Below, piece after piece: positions 38,108 to 47,171 of a DNA stretch of 64,000 bases. The translations under genes were made by a program, and so were the position numbers. Position 1 is the first letter of the stretch. Every line of letters starts with the position of its first letter. The notes under the pieces were generated by a model. The model ran no database searches. It worked only from the letters and a program-made list of their open reading frames with translations, and was not told the origin of the DNA. This DNA is from Thiotrichales bacterium 19S9-11. Its GTDB lineage: Bacteria; Pseudomonadota; Gammaproteobacteria; Francisellales; Francisellaceae. Where the stretch lies: positions 1 to 64,000 of the forward strand of contig JAKJJT010000007.1 of the NCBI GenBank assembly GCA_021713395.1, written 5' to 3'.

Positions 38108-39373
38108 ATGTTTAATATTGCTAATATAAGAAATCAATTTCCAGCTCTACATCAAAATGAAAATGGTATTCCAGCTACTTTTTTTGACGCGCCAGCTGGC
38201 TCGCAAATACCAGAAGTTGTTATAAATCGACTGGATCGTTATTATAAAAGTGGTGTAGCAAGTTATGGGGGATTTTATAAGGCATCACTTCAAACAGAGA
38301 TTCAAGTACAGAATACAAGAAAAGCAGTTCAAATTTTACTCAATGCGCGTTCTAAAGATGAAATAAGCTTTGGTCAGAATATGACTTCCTTAACTTTTTC
38401 ATTTTCAAGGTCACTAGCAAACACTTGGACAGCAGGTGATGAACTTATCGTAACAGACTTGGATCATGAGGCAAATATATACCCATGGGAGATAGCAGCT
38501 AAAGAAAAAAATGTTGAGGTAAAAACATGGCACTTCAATAGTGAAAGTTGCAATCTAGATATAGAGGATCTAGCAAATTTGTTAACGCCTAAAACAAAGC
38601 TTTTAGCACTAACAGCCGCTTCAAATATTTGCGGAAGCTTGCCTAACTTAAAGGCAATTATTGAATTAGCTCATCAGAATAATACATTAGTTTTTGTAGA
38701 TGCAACTCAGTTGGCTTTTCATGAGATTATTGATGTCCAAGACTTAGATTGTGACTTTTTAGTTTGTTCTGCTTATAAGTTTTGTGGTCCACATATCGGT
38801 ATTTTATATGGTAAAAGATTTTATATGGAAAACTTAGTGCCTTATAAGATTCCAACGATCGATAACTCCGTTCCTTATTGTTGGGAGATGGGAACTCAAA
38901 ATTTTTCAGCAATTAGTGCACTAGAAGAAACGGTGCGTTATTTAGCCTCTTTTTCAGATGTATCTAATTTCTCGCGCTACCAATTCACGGAGAGTATGGC
39001 TGAGTTGAAGCATTATGAGCTTATGCTAAAACAATACTTTTTATCAAAACTTGAATCTTTAGAAATGGTTAAAGTGTACGGTGTTGATAAACCAGAAGAT
39101 GCAGAGAATAGAACACCAACCTTTGCTCTTTCTATTAATGGTTATTGTGCAGTAGAGATTACAAGAACTTTAGTAGAAAATGGTTTTTATGTTGCTTGCG
39201 GTCATTTTAATGCACCAAAGTTTATCGAACGCTTTGATCTAGCTTCAGGGGGTGGTGTCGTTAGAATTGGTTTTGCACATTACAATACATTAGAAGAAAT
39301 TGAGTTTCTTATTTCAACGTTAGAAGAAATATGTATACCAGTAGGGCAGCATCAGCAAATAGTTAATTCTTAA
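38108..39373 (+). CDS. Cysteine desulfurase-like PLP enzyme
   Basis: A 421-residue class V aminotransferase-fold protein of the cysteine-desulfurase-like subgroup. 'FFDAPAGSQIPEVVINRL', 'TDLDHEANIYPWEIAA', 'VFVDATQLAFHEI' and the PLP lysine in 'CSAYKFCGPHIGILYG' are visible. Canonical IscS/SufS residues around the catalytic cysteine loop are not obvious, so true desulfurase activity is uncertain. The next gene begins 34 bp later on the same strand. Confidence 0.82.
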   Translation: MFNIANIRNQFPALHQNENGIPATFFDAPAGSQIPEVVINRLDRYYKSGVASYGGFYKASLQTEIQVQNTRKAVQILLNARSKDEISFGQNMTSLTFSFSRSLANTWTAGDELIVTDLDHEANIYPWEIAAKEKNVEVKTWHFNSESCNLDIEDLANLLTPKTKLLALTAASNICGSLPNLKAIIELAHQNNTLVFVDATQLAFHEIIDVQDLDCDFLVCSAYKFCGPHIGILYGKRFYMENLVPYKIPTIDNSVPYCWEMGTQNFSAISALEETVRYLASFSDVSNFSRYQFTESMAELKHYELMLKQYFLSKLESLEMVKVYGVDKPEDAENRTPTFALSINGYCAVEITRTLVENGFYVACGHFNAPKFIERFDLASGGGVVRIGFAHYNTLEEIEFLISTLEEICIPVGQHQQIVNS

Positions 39374-39407
39374 AATGCATTAGAGCAAAAAATAGGGTGA
39401 AAAATAG

Positions 39408-40286
39408 ATGTATAAGACAGTTTTCTTAATTTTTCTAGCTTTTATTGTTGGATTAGTAGGTGTTGCGCAAGCAGAGCAAGAGATTAACCTAGATGAAATG
39501 AGTTTTAATTATCAAATTGATCCTCAAAAAGGAAGCAAACCTATTTGGTACCCACTTAGTGTATTTAGTGATGGCAATAAAACTTATATTGAATTTCCAG
39601 AAGGGATTAATGCAAACAATATGCCAGAAGTTTATATTAAGTCACTAAATGAAAATCAAGGAATACCAGTTTGGAACTGGAGTGATCATTATTTGGTGGT
39701 TAATCAATTGGTGAAAGTAGTTAAACTGGTGAAGGGGCATCGTACAATTACCATAACAAATAAAAGAAACCCTACGCAATATATCGCACCACCACCAAAA
39801 TATACTGCAAGAGATTACCAAGGTTATGGGCTTTATTATCTTGTTGGTGTTGGTAAAAATGATAGTGCGAGTTTTTCATCACTCTCAACAAGGCTTGCAA
39901 TAGACTATAATTGGGCTTTATCCCGTAATTGGCTATTAGGTATGGGGTTGGCTGGATATTATATGCCAGGTTTGGGAGCTTCCTCGTCAGATTATAAAAA
40001 TTTAAATAAATATGGTGGATTGCTGTATCTAAAACCGACTTACCTTTTCTTTAATGGCTTTTATTTAAATAGTGCCATAGGGCTTGGTTATTCTAAAGAT
40101 AGTTGGAAAGATAAAAATACTGATGAAGAACAATCAAAATCAGGAGTTCAACCTGAGCTAAGTTTGGGGGGAGGCTATTTAGTTAATAAATCACTTTCTT
40201 TTGATATAAATGTAAATTATATGTTTAAATCTGGCGGTTTATTTAGTAACATATCTTTGCTTTTAGGGGTGGGTTATCATTTTTAA
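39408..40286 (+). CDS. VirB9/TrbG-type domain fused to 8-stranded outer membrane barrel
   Basis: A 292-residue exported protein. Signal peptide ends at VAQA|EQ (residue about 22). Residues 33-123 match the VirB9/TrbG C-terminal domain: 'NYQI', 'PLSVFSDGNKTYIEFPEGI', 'MPEVYIK', 'HYLVVNQLVKVVKLVKG' and 'TITITNKR' follow the same order as 'RPVSVFDDG..TY..F' and 'NY.VVD' in VirB9. A Pro-rich linker (IAPPPKY) leads to residues 145-292, where eight amphipathic beta-strands can be counted and the chain ends in GVGYHF, a classic barrel-terminal aromatic. VirB9 forms the outer-membrane cap of type IV systems with VirB7 and VirB10. Lying 269 bp before icmK on the same strand, it may be an extra outer-membrane part of the Dot/Icm machine. 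The fusion is read from sequence; the role is inferred. Confidence 0.75.
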   Translation: MYKTVFLIFLAFIVGLVGVAQAEQEINLDEMSFNYQIDPQKGSKPIWYPLSVFSDGNKTYIEFPEGINANNMPEVYIKSLNENQGIPVWNWSDHYLVVNQLVKVVKLVKGHRTITITNKRNPTQYIAPPPKYTARDYQGYGLYYLVGVGKNDSASFSSLSTRLAIDYNWALSRNWLLGMGLAGYYMPGLGASSSDYKNLNKYGGLLYLKPTYLFFNGFYLNSAIGLGYSKDSWKDKNTDEEQSKSGVQPELSLGGGYLVNKSLSFDINVNYMFKSGGLFSNISLLLGVGYHF

Positions 40287-40555
40287 TTACTATTTTTTTA
40301 GGTAAAATCAGCAAAAAATATTACAGTAATTTTTTACTATTTATAATTCATTATATTCAAATTTTTTTCAGGAAAAACAGTTAAATACAGAGTTTTTTAT
40401 AAATTGTAATTTATTAAAAAAACAAAGTAATATTACAAAAATACATAAAAGTTTAATTGGTTGTTATAAAAAAAATAGATATTCTGTGAATTCGAAATAA
40501 AAGCTATATTTATAATTTTATTAGCTTGCGATAATATAGTTAAGGGGTTTGTCAT
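40287..40555 (+). promoter_or_regulatory. AT-rich leader region of the icm operon
   Basis: The longest gene-free stretch in the window (269 bp). It has no open frame of note. TTGGTT (40457-40462), 17-bp spacer, TATTCT (40480-40485) is a possible promoter, and TATAAT occurs at 40511-40516 without a good -35. AAGGGG (40542-40547) is the ribosome-binding site for icmK. I do not see a PmrA- or CpxR-type site that I would defend. Confidence 0.4.
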
Positions 40556-41434
40556 TTGAAAAAGATTACTGCACTACTCGCTTTTTTAGGCGTTTCTGGG
40601 TTTGCGTATGCTAATGCCACTGGCACCCCTAATGGTAAAGATTTAACGGCTGATGTAGCTTTTGATAGTATTACAAGTCAGGCATTTCCGCTTTCTCCAG
40701 ATCAGATAGAAGCAGTGAAGGGGATGGTTGAGTCAAGACAGAAAGCATCTGCTTCAGCTCCTGGAATAAGTAATCAGGAAAGTGCGTCAAGAACATTAAC
40801 TGTTAGTTTAGATCCAACTAAGCGTTTTGTTCCACCTGTCGTTAGAATTGGCGTGGGAATGATAACTTCTGTTATTTTTACGGATGCAAATGGAAGTGTT
40901 TGGCCAATTACACAGTACAGTATAGGTGACTCAAAAAGTTACAATGTTATGTGGCAACAGAAGGGTGGCGTTTTAATGATTCAAGGGCTTAAGCCATTTA
41001 AACAAACCAATATGGCTGTTATGTTAGATGGATTGCAAATTCCAGTTATGGTTACATTGGTAACTGGACAAAATGAATGGGACTATATGGATTACATTCG
41101 AGTGCAAGCTAAAGCAGGCGCTAAAGGTCAAATGGCTCAAGCAGTAGAACAAGCACCTAAGTATTTAACTGATTTATTAGCAGGATTGCCTCCAAAAGGA
41201 GCTGTTGCAATGAAGGTCAGTGGAGCTAGTGATGTTCGTGTGTGGCGTTATGGAGGTAAATACTTAGTATTGACTCCTTCAGACTTGATTTCTCCTGCTT
41301 GGGGCAGCAAGGCGCAAGATAATGGGATGATTAAAATGCATGCCTATGAAATTTCACAGACACCATATTTGATTTTAAGTAATAATGATCAAGTTGAGCA
41401 TGTTACAGTTTCATCAGCGGGGAATGATTCATGA
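40556..41434 (+). CDS. icmK: Dot/Icm secretion protein IcmK (DotH)
   Basis: Outer-membrane core-complex component of the type IVB system. It is 292 residues (Legionella about 360), with a signal peptide (MKKITALLAFLGVSGFAYA). The conserved DotH domain spans about residues 78-200: 'TVSLDPTKRFVPPVVRIGVGM', 'VIFTDANGSVWPI', 'NVMWQQKGGVLMIQGLKP' and 'VMLDGLQIPVMVTLVTG'. The C-terminal 'YDYIRV'-type region continues to the end. The start codon is TTG, supported by the signal peptide and by AAGGGG eight bases before it. It overlaps icmE by 4 bp (ATGA). Confidence 0.93.
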   Translation: MKKITALLAFLGVSGFAYANATGTPNGKDLTADVAFDSITSQAFPLSPDQIEAVKGMVESRQKASASAPGISNQESASRTLTVSLDPTKRFVPPVVRIGVGMITSVIFTDANGSVWPITQYSIGDSKSYNVMWQQKGGVLMIQGLKPFKQTNMAVMLDGLQIPVMVTLVTGQNEWDYMDYIRVQAKAGAKGQMAQAVEQAPKYLTDLLAGLPPKGAVAMKVSGASDVRVWRYGGKYLVLTPSDLISPAWGSKAQDNGMIKMHAYEISQTPYLILSNNDQVEHVTVSSAGNDS

Positions 41435-42771
41435 AAAAGTTACTAACAAAATTTTGGAAAAGTCCTAGGGGCAGAGTATTCCTTATTATAGTTGTTATAA
41501 TTATAGCATTTATTATTGGTTCAAATTTATTGATAGATAATACGGTCTCTAATTCTTTACAGTCTAAGTCTGCCCGAGTATCAGTTAATCCTCAAGATGA
41601 TATTACCGTCCAAGCGGCTGATGAGCAATATGAGAGTTTAGCGCAAACACATAAAAAATCAGAACGTAAAGTTGCTGAGCAGTCAGGAGAAAGTTATATC
41701 GCCAGTATTTTTTCATTTTCTGATTCAGAGACAAATAAGGAAAAGGCTAAAAGTGTAGATAATGGCATCATTGACAGTAAAACAGTCACTGATCCAAAAA
41801 GTTTTTATGAAAATAGACAGAAAAAAGAACCAACTGTAAATAAAGAAATAACTCAAGCAACGGTTAAGTCAAACATAACAAATGAAGTATACACTGGGTA
41901 TGTTAATTTAGAAGCTCAAAAACAAATTGCAAAACAAATGTCTAAAGGGTTACAAGACTTATCTAAGACTTGGGGGGAAACCTATAGTGCAAGAACAGTA
42001 AGAGCAACTCAAAGTGATACAAGTCCATCTTCAAGTAATGCTGCAAACAGTCCAGTTATTATTAAAGCAGGAGATATTATGTTCGCTGTTATTGGCACAG
42101 CTGTTAATAGTGATCAAGTTGGTACACCAGTAATGGCAACAATAGTAACAGGTGAATATAAAGGCACTAAATTACTTGGTAGCTTCCAAAGAGCTAATGA
42201 TCGATTAGTAGTTCAGTTTAATTTAATGTCAATGCCACAAATGTCTAAGAGTATAGGTATTAGTGCTTATGCAATTGACTCAAGAACAGCACAAACAGCA
42301 TTAGCTTCTAACGTAGATTATCATTACTTAACTCGTTGGGGAGGGCTAATGGCATCTTCATTCTTGGCAGGTTTTGGTGATTACTTTAGCGATAACTCAG
42401 ATACTTATGAATTGCCGAGTGATGGCTCAGGTAATACTTATGTAATTAATGCAAGTGATACAGGTTTGGTTGCAAGAAATGGTATCTATTCAGGTCTTGG
42501 TGAAGTTGGTAATGCACTTTCTGATAAGATGAGTAAGAATTTTGATAGACCACCAACTGTTACATTAGATCAGGGCTCAGGTGTTGGGATATTATTTATG
42601 TCTGATGTTACGTTAAATGGTATGCAAGGTCCTAAAGGAGGGCCTAGCCAGCAACAAAATAGCTTTCAAGCAATAGGGTCTGCTGTACATTCAAGAATAA
42701 CTAACTCGCCATCAACAAGTCAGACTGTAGGTGGTTACAATAACATTACCCCAGCTATAACGCGTAGATAG
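41431..42771 (+). CDS. icmE: Dot/Icm secretion protein IcmE (DotG), short form
   Basis: Inner-to-outer membrane core component related to VirB10/TrbI. One membrane segment (residues 16-35) follows a short basic N-terminus; residues about 200-400 are the VirB10-like domain: 'VIIKAGDIMFAVIGTAVNSDQ', 'TIVTGEYKGTKLLGSF', 'LVVQFNLMSMP', 'AYAIDSRTAQTALASNVDYHYLTRWG'. In Legionella and Coxiella DotG exceeds 1,000 residues because of a long degenerate pentapeptide-type repeat region between the membrane segment and the C-domain. Here that region is only about 160 residues with no such repeats, as in plasmid TraO. The frame is intact, so this is not a truncation. Confidence 0.92.
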   Translation: MKKLLTKFWKSPRGRVFLIIVVIIIAFIIGSNLLIDNTVSNSLQSKSARVSVNPQDDITVQAADEQYESLAQTHKKSERKVAEQSGESYIASIFSFSDSETNKEKAKSVDNGIIDSKTVTDPKSFYENRQKKEPTVNKEITQATVKSNITNEVYTGYVNLEAQKQIAKQMSKGLQDLSKTWGETYSARTVRATQSDTSPSSSNAANSPVIIKAGDIMFAVIGTAVNSDQVGTPVMATIVTGEYKGTKLLGSFQRANDRLVVQFNLMSMPQMSKSIGISAYAIDSRTAQTALASNVDYHYLTRWGGLMASSFLAGFGDYFSDNSDTYELPSDGSGNTYVINASDTGLVARNGIYSGLGEVGNALSDKMSKNFDRPPTVTLDQGSGVGILFMSDVTLNGMQGPKGGPSQQQNSFQAIGSAVHSRITNSPSTSQTVGGYNNITPAITRR

Positions 42772-42808
42772 GGTTATAACCAATACTAATTTAATTGCGG
42801 AGATGATG

Positions 42809-43633
42809 ATGGAAAACTATGATTTTGATAATGACTCGGTAAAGTCAAATATATCGACAGAACCAGCTTTAGATGAGACATCAGTAGATGAGTCAGAAAA
42901 GGCAAGAGAGAGCTTGTTACAGAAAATACTAAGTAAAAATATATTATTTTATGGAGGAATTGTTGTTCTTGGTGTGGTGCTTTTTATAATTGTTAATGCG
43001 ATATTAGATCCTTTTGGATTTGATAAACCAACTAAAAAACCACAACCAAAGCCGGTAGTTCAACAAACATTTGAAAATATATCTCAGCCTGAAATAAAAA
43101 CAGTTAAAGTTGCACAGCAAACAATGCCTTCATCTGTAAGCAATGTTCAACTTAATAACAAAGTTGCTCAGATTCAAGAAGAGACAAAAAAAGCATTAGA
43201 GCAAGTAGCTAAGAACTTAAAAGAAGAGTCAGAGTATGTATTTAAAGGTATGCAACAACTGAGTAAACAACAAAAAGTATTAGCAGACAAACAAGATCAG
43301 ATGTTAGAAGTTATCAAAGAGCTTTCTGAAAGAGTGCAGACAATACAAAAAGATGTGGATATGGCTAATTCAAAAGTTAAAAACATGGCTAATTTGCAGC
43401 AAACTTTAACAAGTATTAGCCAGCAATTATCTATGTTACAAGCAGAAAGAACAAACATGTCTGATCCACTGGAGTTATCAGCAGTTATGCCAAATAGAGC
43501 ATGGCTTCAAGATACTCAAGGTAGAACAATTGCCATTACGGTAGGTAGTGAGCTACAAGGTTATGGCAGTATTGTGAAAATAGATAGTGAAAACAATAAG
43601 GTATATACTAGCTCTGGTTATGTTTTTGAATAG
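42809..43633 (+). CDS. icmG: Dot/Icm secretion protein IcmG (DotF)
   Basis: Inner-membrane core component. It has an acidic cytoplasmic N-terminus (1-40), one membrane segment (45-66), a Pro/Lys linker, a long periplasmic coiled coil (about 105-210) and a compact beta C-terminal domain ('MPNRAWLQDTQGRTIAITVG', 'YGSIVKIDSENNKVYTSSGYVF'). Length (274) matches Legionella DotF (269). Three ATG codons lie in tandem at 42803, 42806 and 42809; the third is best spaced from GGAG. Confidence 0.88.
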   Translation: MENYDFDNDSVKSNISTEPALDETSVDESEKARESLLQKILSKNILFYGGIVVLGVVLFIIVNAILDPFGFDKPTKKPQPKPVVQQTFENISQPEIKTVKVAQQTMPSSVSNVQLNNKVAQIQEETKKALEQVAKNLKEESEYVFKGMQQLSKQQKVLADKQDQMLEVIKELSERVQTIQKDVDMANSKVKNMANLQQTLTSISQQLSMLQAERTNMSDPLELSAVMPNRAWLQDTQGRTIAITVGSELQGYGSIVKIDSENNKVYTSSGYVFE

Positions 43634-43686
43634 GCACTTTAATTTAAGCTAGATAAAAAAACTAAAATGGCAATAGGAATATAGAA

Positions 43687-46686
43687 ATGGCTTTAACTAA
43701 TGCGTTACATAAAACAGTAGAAGAACTGTTTGCTTGGCTTGGGTCTTCCTTTAAGCAGACAGTTAATTCATATTGTGACTTAGAGAGCGCAGATAGTCAG
43801 TATGCTTTGATAGGAAAAGGTGGAGAGTTAGCTTCAATAATATCAATTGATGGTTTTCACCGTTTTGTTTCAACTGATGAATTTAATTTTATTAGTCAAA
43901 GAATATCAGATGCATTGCAACCAGTTTTTGCGACAGAAGGGCACTCAGTTCAAGTATTTTTTTCTTATAATCCTGATCTAATTGAACAAGAGATTGATAA
44001 CTCACTTAAAGGAGCGAAGTTATCAGCAAAAAGAATTGGTTTACAGCTTGATGATATTTTTGAATCAAGAAAAGACGCAATGAAGCGTTACTGTGCGACA
44101 GAAAAATGTTATTTGGTCATTTGGACATCAACAAAAGCATTATCAAGAGTAGCATACAACCAATCTTTTAAAGCGCATAGTAAAAATTTAATAAAAGCAA
44201 AATTACCAAAAGCACAAAAAGCACAGCGAATGCTTACAGTGTTACCTGAAGTAAGAAATATTCATCAATCTCTAGTTGATAGTTTAGTAGAAGATTTAAA
44301 TTATACGGGACTGTATGTAAGACTGCTAGAAGTGCATGAAGCTGTTAGAGAAGTTAGAGCTTCAGTTGACCCTAACTATACAGATGAGCGATGGGAGCCA
44401 TCTTTACCTGGTGATAAATTGCCGATTAATTTATCAAAAAAACAAAATGGTGATATTTCTTCATTTTTGTGGACACCGTTAGATGAGCAAATTTTCCCAA
44501 GAGAAGCTGAAAATATTGATATGAAAACAACAAAAGTTGGAGATATGCTTTACTCATCTATGTTTATAGATTTGTTTCCAAAAGATGTTAAACCATTTTA
44601 TGATTTATTTAGGCGATTAAAAGAGTCAGGCACTCCTTGGAGAATATCTTACTCAATAAACCCTAAAGGCGTTAGTATTTCTAAGAGTAAGGCGTTATTG
44701 GCTCAATTTTTGACTATAACTTCTGTGCAAAATAAATTAATAGTCAATGCAAATCAATTGCTAAGAGCTATTGATGAGTCAAGTGATGACCCAGTGATAA
44801 AACTATCTGTTTGTTTTTCAACTTGGGCTCATGAGGGCAAAGAGCCTTTACTTAGAGAGCGCACTTCAAGATTATATAAAATTATTCAAGGCTGGGGTGG
44901 TGCCGATGTTAGTGATATGTTTGGGGATCCGTTTAGTGGAGCATTGTCTTCAGCATTAGGCGTTATGAAGCAGGCAATTGCACCTGCGACAGCTGCTCCA
45001 TTATCTGACGTGGTTCGTATGTTACCAACTGTAAGGCCAGCTTCGCCATGGCAGGATGGGGCTTTATTATTCAGATCACCTGATGGTAAGCTTTGGCCAT
45101 ATCAGCCAGGATCATCACAACAGATTAGTTGGATTGATTTGATTTATGCTCGCTCTGGGTCAGGAAAGTCTGTTTTACTTAATTCAATTAATTTGGGTGT
45201 ATGCCTATCAAAAGGCCTAGAGAGCTTACCTTATGTTGCTCTCATTGATATAGGTCCTTCATCAAAAGGCTTTATTAGTTTGTTACAACAGGCGATGCCT
45301 GAAGATCAGAGACATTTAATGATGTATCATCGCTTAAAGATGACAAAAGAAGATGCAGTTAATCCATTTGATACATTATTGGGAGCTCGTTATCCTACCA
45401 GTGCGCATCGAATTTTTCTGGTCAACTTCATTAGTGCTTTAGTTTTAGATAATGTTGATGACTCTCTGCCTGAAGGCATGGCTAGTATGATCAGTATGAT
45501 TATCGATGAAACTTACAAGCAATATAGCGATGATCAGCAAGCAAAGCGTTACAATGTAGGCATTAATGATGAAATTGATACAATAATACAAGAGATAGCT
45601 CCTGATGAAGTTTTAGTTAGTTGGTGGGATGTGGTTGATAAGCTATTTGAACATAAAGCTTACCGTCTAGCACAAGTTGCCCAGTGCTATGCAATGCCAA
45701 ATATTGCAGATACTGTTTCTATTGCGCATCACTATGCAATTAAAGATTTATATGGTGATGTAACAATGTCAACAGGTGAAGACTATATTACAGCTTACTG
45801 CCGATTAATATCTAGTGTGATCCGAAATTTTCCTTCATTGGTTGAAGTGACAAAACTATTTGTTTCATCTTCTAAGATTATTTCGATTGATTTAAATGAC
45901 GTTGCTCATGGTGGTAGTGAAGTGGCAAACAAGCAAACATCAATTGCCTATATGTTAGCTCGTCATGTAATTGCCCAGCACTTTTTTACAGGTGTATCAG
46001 AATTAAAATCATTTCCTGAAAAATATAGACCTTATCATGCGGAACGTTTTCGTGAAATGGCTAATTATCCTAAGCGCTTAGTTTTTGATGAGTTCCACAG
46101 AACAGCAAAAAGTACAGCTGTTAGGGAGCAAGTTTTACGTGATATGCGAGAAGGAAGAAAATGGAAGGTTCAAATATCATTGGCTTCTCAGTCATTACAA
46201 GATTTTGATCCATTGATGTTAGAGTTTGCTACGTCTGTATTTATATTAGACTCTGGACCACAGAAAGCAATTGATGAGACCTGTGAAACTTTCGGACTGA
46301 GTAATACAGAGCGTTTAGCATTAACAACACGTGTACATGGCCCAACAAGTAGGGGTGCTACTTTTATTGCTCAGTTTGCAACTAAGAAAGGGTCAAATAC
46401 ACAGCTACTTACATCAACTTTAGGTGCGGTAGAATTATGGGCTTTGAATACGACACTAGAAGATGCGTATATTCGAGATGAGTTATATGAAAAGATAGAT
46501 CCTGTAAAAGCTAGGAAATTACTGGCGAATCGTTTTCCATCAGGAACAGCAACAGAGTATTTAGAGGTTGTTGGTCGAGATAGTCCTGAGAAAAATACCC
46601 GTAGTCTATGTAATGAAATTATTGATGAACTAGTAACAGAGTATTTTCGTAAGCAGCAGTTTGATTTAAGAGCTCGCTTGATGTAG
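43687..46686 (+). CDS. icmB: Dot/Icm secretion ATPase IcmB (DotO)
   Basis: VirB4-class ATPase of the type IVB system, 999 residues (Legionella 1,009). Walker A ARSGSGKSVLLNS lies at about residues 488-500 and Walker B RLVFDEFHR at about 797-805, in the C-terminal ATPase half. 'VEVTKLFVSSSKIISIDLNDVAHGG' and 'RDMREGRKWKVQISLASQSLQDFDP' are typical of IcmB. It powers assembly and substrate transfer on the cytoplasmic face of the inner membrane. In Legionella icmC, icmD and icmJ lie between icmG and icmB; none of them is present here. Confidence 0.95.
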   Translation: MALTNALHKTVEELFAWLGSSFKQTVNSYCDLESADSQYALIGKGGELASIISIDGFHRFVSTDEFNFISQRISDALQPVFATEGHSVQVFFSYNPDLIEQEIDNSLKGAKLSAKRIGLQLDDIFESRKDAMKRYCATEKCYLVIWTSTKALSRVAYNQSFKAHSKNLIKAKLPKAQKAQRMLTVLPEVRNIHQSLVDSLVEDLNYTGLYVRLLEVHEAVREVRASVDPNYTDERWEPSLPGDKLPINLSKKQNGDISSFLWTPLDEQIFPREAENIDMKTTKVGDMLYSSMFIDLFPKDVKPFYDLFRRLKESGTPWRISYSINPKGVSISKSKALLAQFLTITSVQNKLIVNANQLLRAIDESSDDPVIKLSVCFSTWAHEGKEPLLRERTSRLYKIIQGWGGADVSDMFGDPFSGALSSALGVMKQAIAPATAAPLSDVVRMLPTVRPASPWQDGALLFRSPDGKLWPYQPGSSQQISWIDLIYARSGSGKSVLLNSINLGVCLSKGLESLPYVALIDIGPSSKGFISLLQQAMPEDQRHLMMYHRLKMTKEDAVNPFDTLLGARYPTSAHRIFLVNFISALVLDNVDDSLPEGMASMISMIIDETYKQYSDDQQAKRYNVGINDEIDTIIQEIAPDEVLVSWWDVVDKLFEHKAYRLAQVAQCYAMPNIADTVSIAHHYAIKDLYGDVTMSTGEDYITAYCRLISSVIRNFPSLVEVTKLFVSSSKIISIDLNDVAHGGSEVANKQTSIAYMLARHVIAQHFFTGVSELKSFPEKYRPYHAERFREMANYPKRLVFDEFHRTAKSTAVREQVLRDMREGRKWKVQISLASQSLQDFDPLMLEFATSVFILDSGPQKAIDETCETFGLSNTERLALTTRVHGPTSRGATFIAQFATKKGSNTQLLTSTLGAVELWALNTTLEDAYIRDELYEKIDPVKARKLLANRFPSGTATEYLEVVGRDSPEKNTRSLCNEIIDELVTEYFRKQQFDLRARLM

Positions 46687-46716
46687 AGCGGTTAAGTATA
46701 AAAAGGTAATAGTTAT

Positions 46717-47148
46717 ATGTCGTTTAAAGATGATGTTAAAGGTTACTGGGGATCATTTCATAACCCAGTCTTAAATAACTTATTGACAAATATTGAATTT
46801 ATTGAAAAAAGTCGTTATAAGAATATAGTTGACTATGAGTCAGATTTAGAAGAAATAGCGCAAAAATATTACAAAACCTCGTTTAATGAAGAAAATGGTC
46901 GAGCTTTAATTAATATGTGCAATGAAATGCCATTGGCTTATATGGCATACTTTATTCATCAGCTACATAAGCATAATGCTGACTACTTTGGCGAGTTGTT
47001 TGGTTATATGGAAGCAAATAAGTCAGAAGATAGTGTTTCTTTTTTTGCAGAACGTAACCGGTTATTTGAACGAGCTCAAATGTTATCTAGGGTTTTTTCG
47101 CAAGAGCGTTTAGAAGCAGTAAATGAAGCGTTGGAAGAAATTGTTTAA
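46717..47148 (+). CDS. icmW: Dot/Icm adaptor IcmW
   Basis: A small acidic cytoplasmic protein of 143 residues (Legionella IcmW 151). Overall similarity is low, but the C-terminal 'FFAERNRLFERAQMLSRVFSQERL' lines up with the IcmW region 'FFLKRNIVFERLRLLSRVF'. IcmW pairs with IcmS to bind effectors and present them to the DotL coupling protein. Its presence implies secretion of effectors and not only DNA. In Legionella icmW sits in the icmTSRQPO/icmVWX region, not beside icmB. Confidence 0.85.
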   Translation: MSFKDDVKGYWGSFHNPVLNNLLTNIEFIEKSRYKNIVDYESDLEEIAQKYYKTSFNEENGRALINMCNEMPLAYMAYFIHQLHKHNADYFGELFGYMEANKSEDSVSFFAERNRLFERAQMLSRVFSQERLEAVNEALEEIV

Positions 47149-47171
47149 AAATAAAAAGTGGGGTTATCGTT

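Noticed and set aside
41431-42771. icmE as a pseudogene because of its short length
   Set aside because: The frame is uninterrupted, start and stop are coupled to neighbours and both the membrane anchor and the VirB10-like domain are intact.
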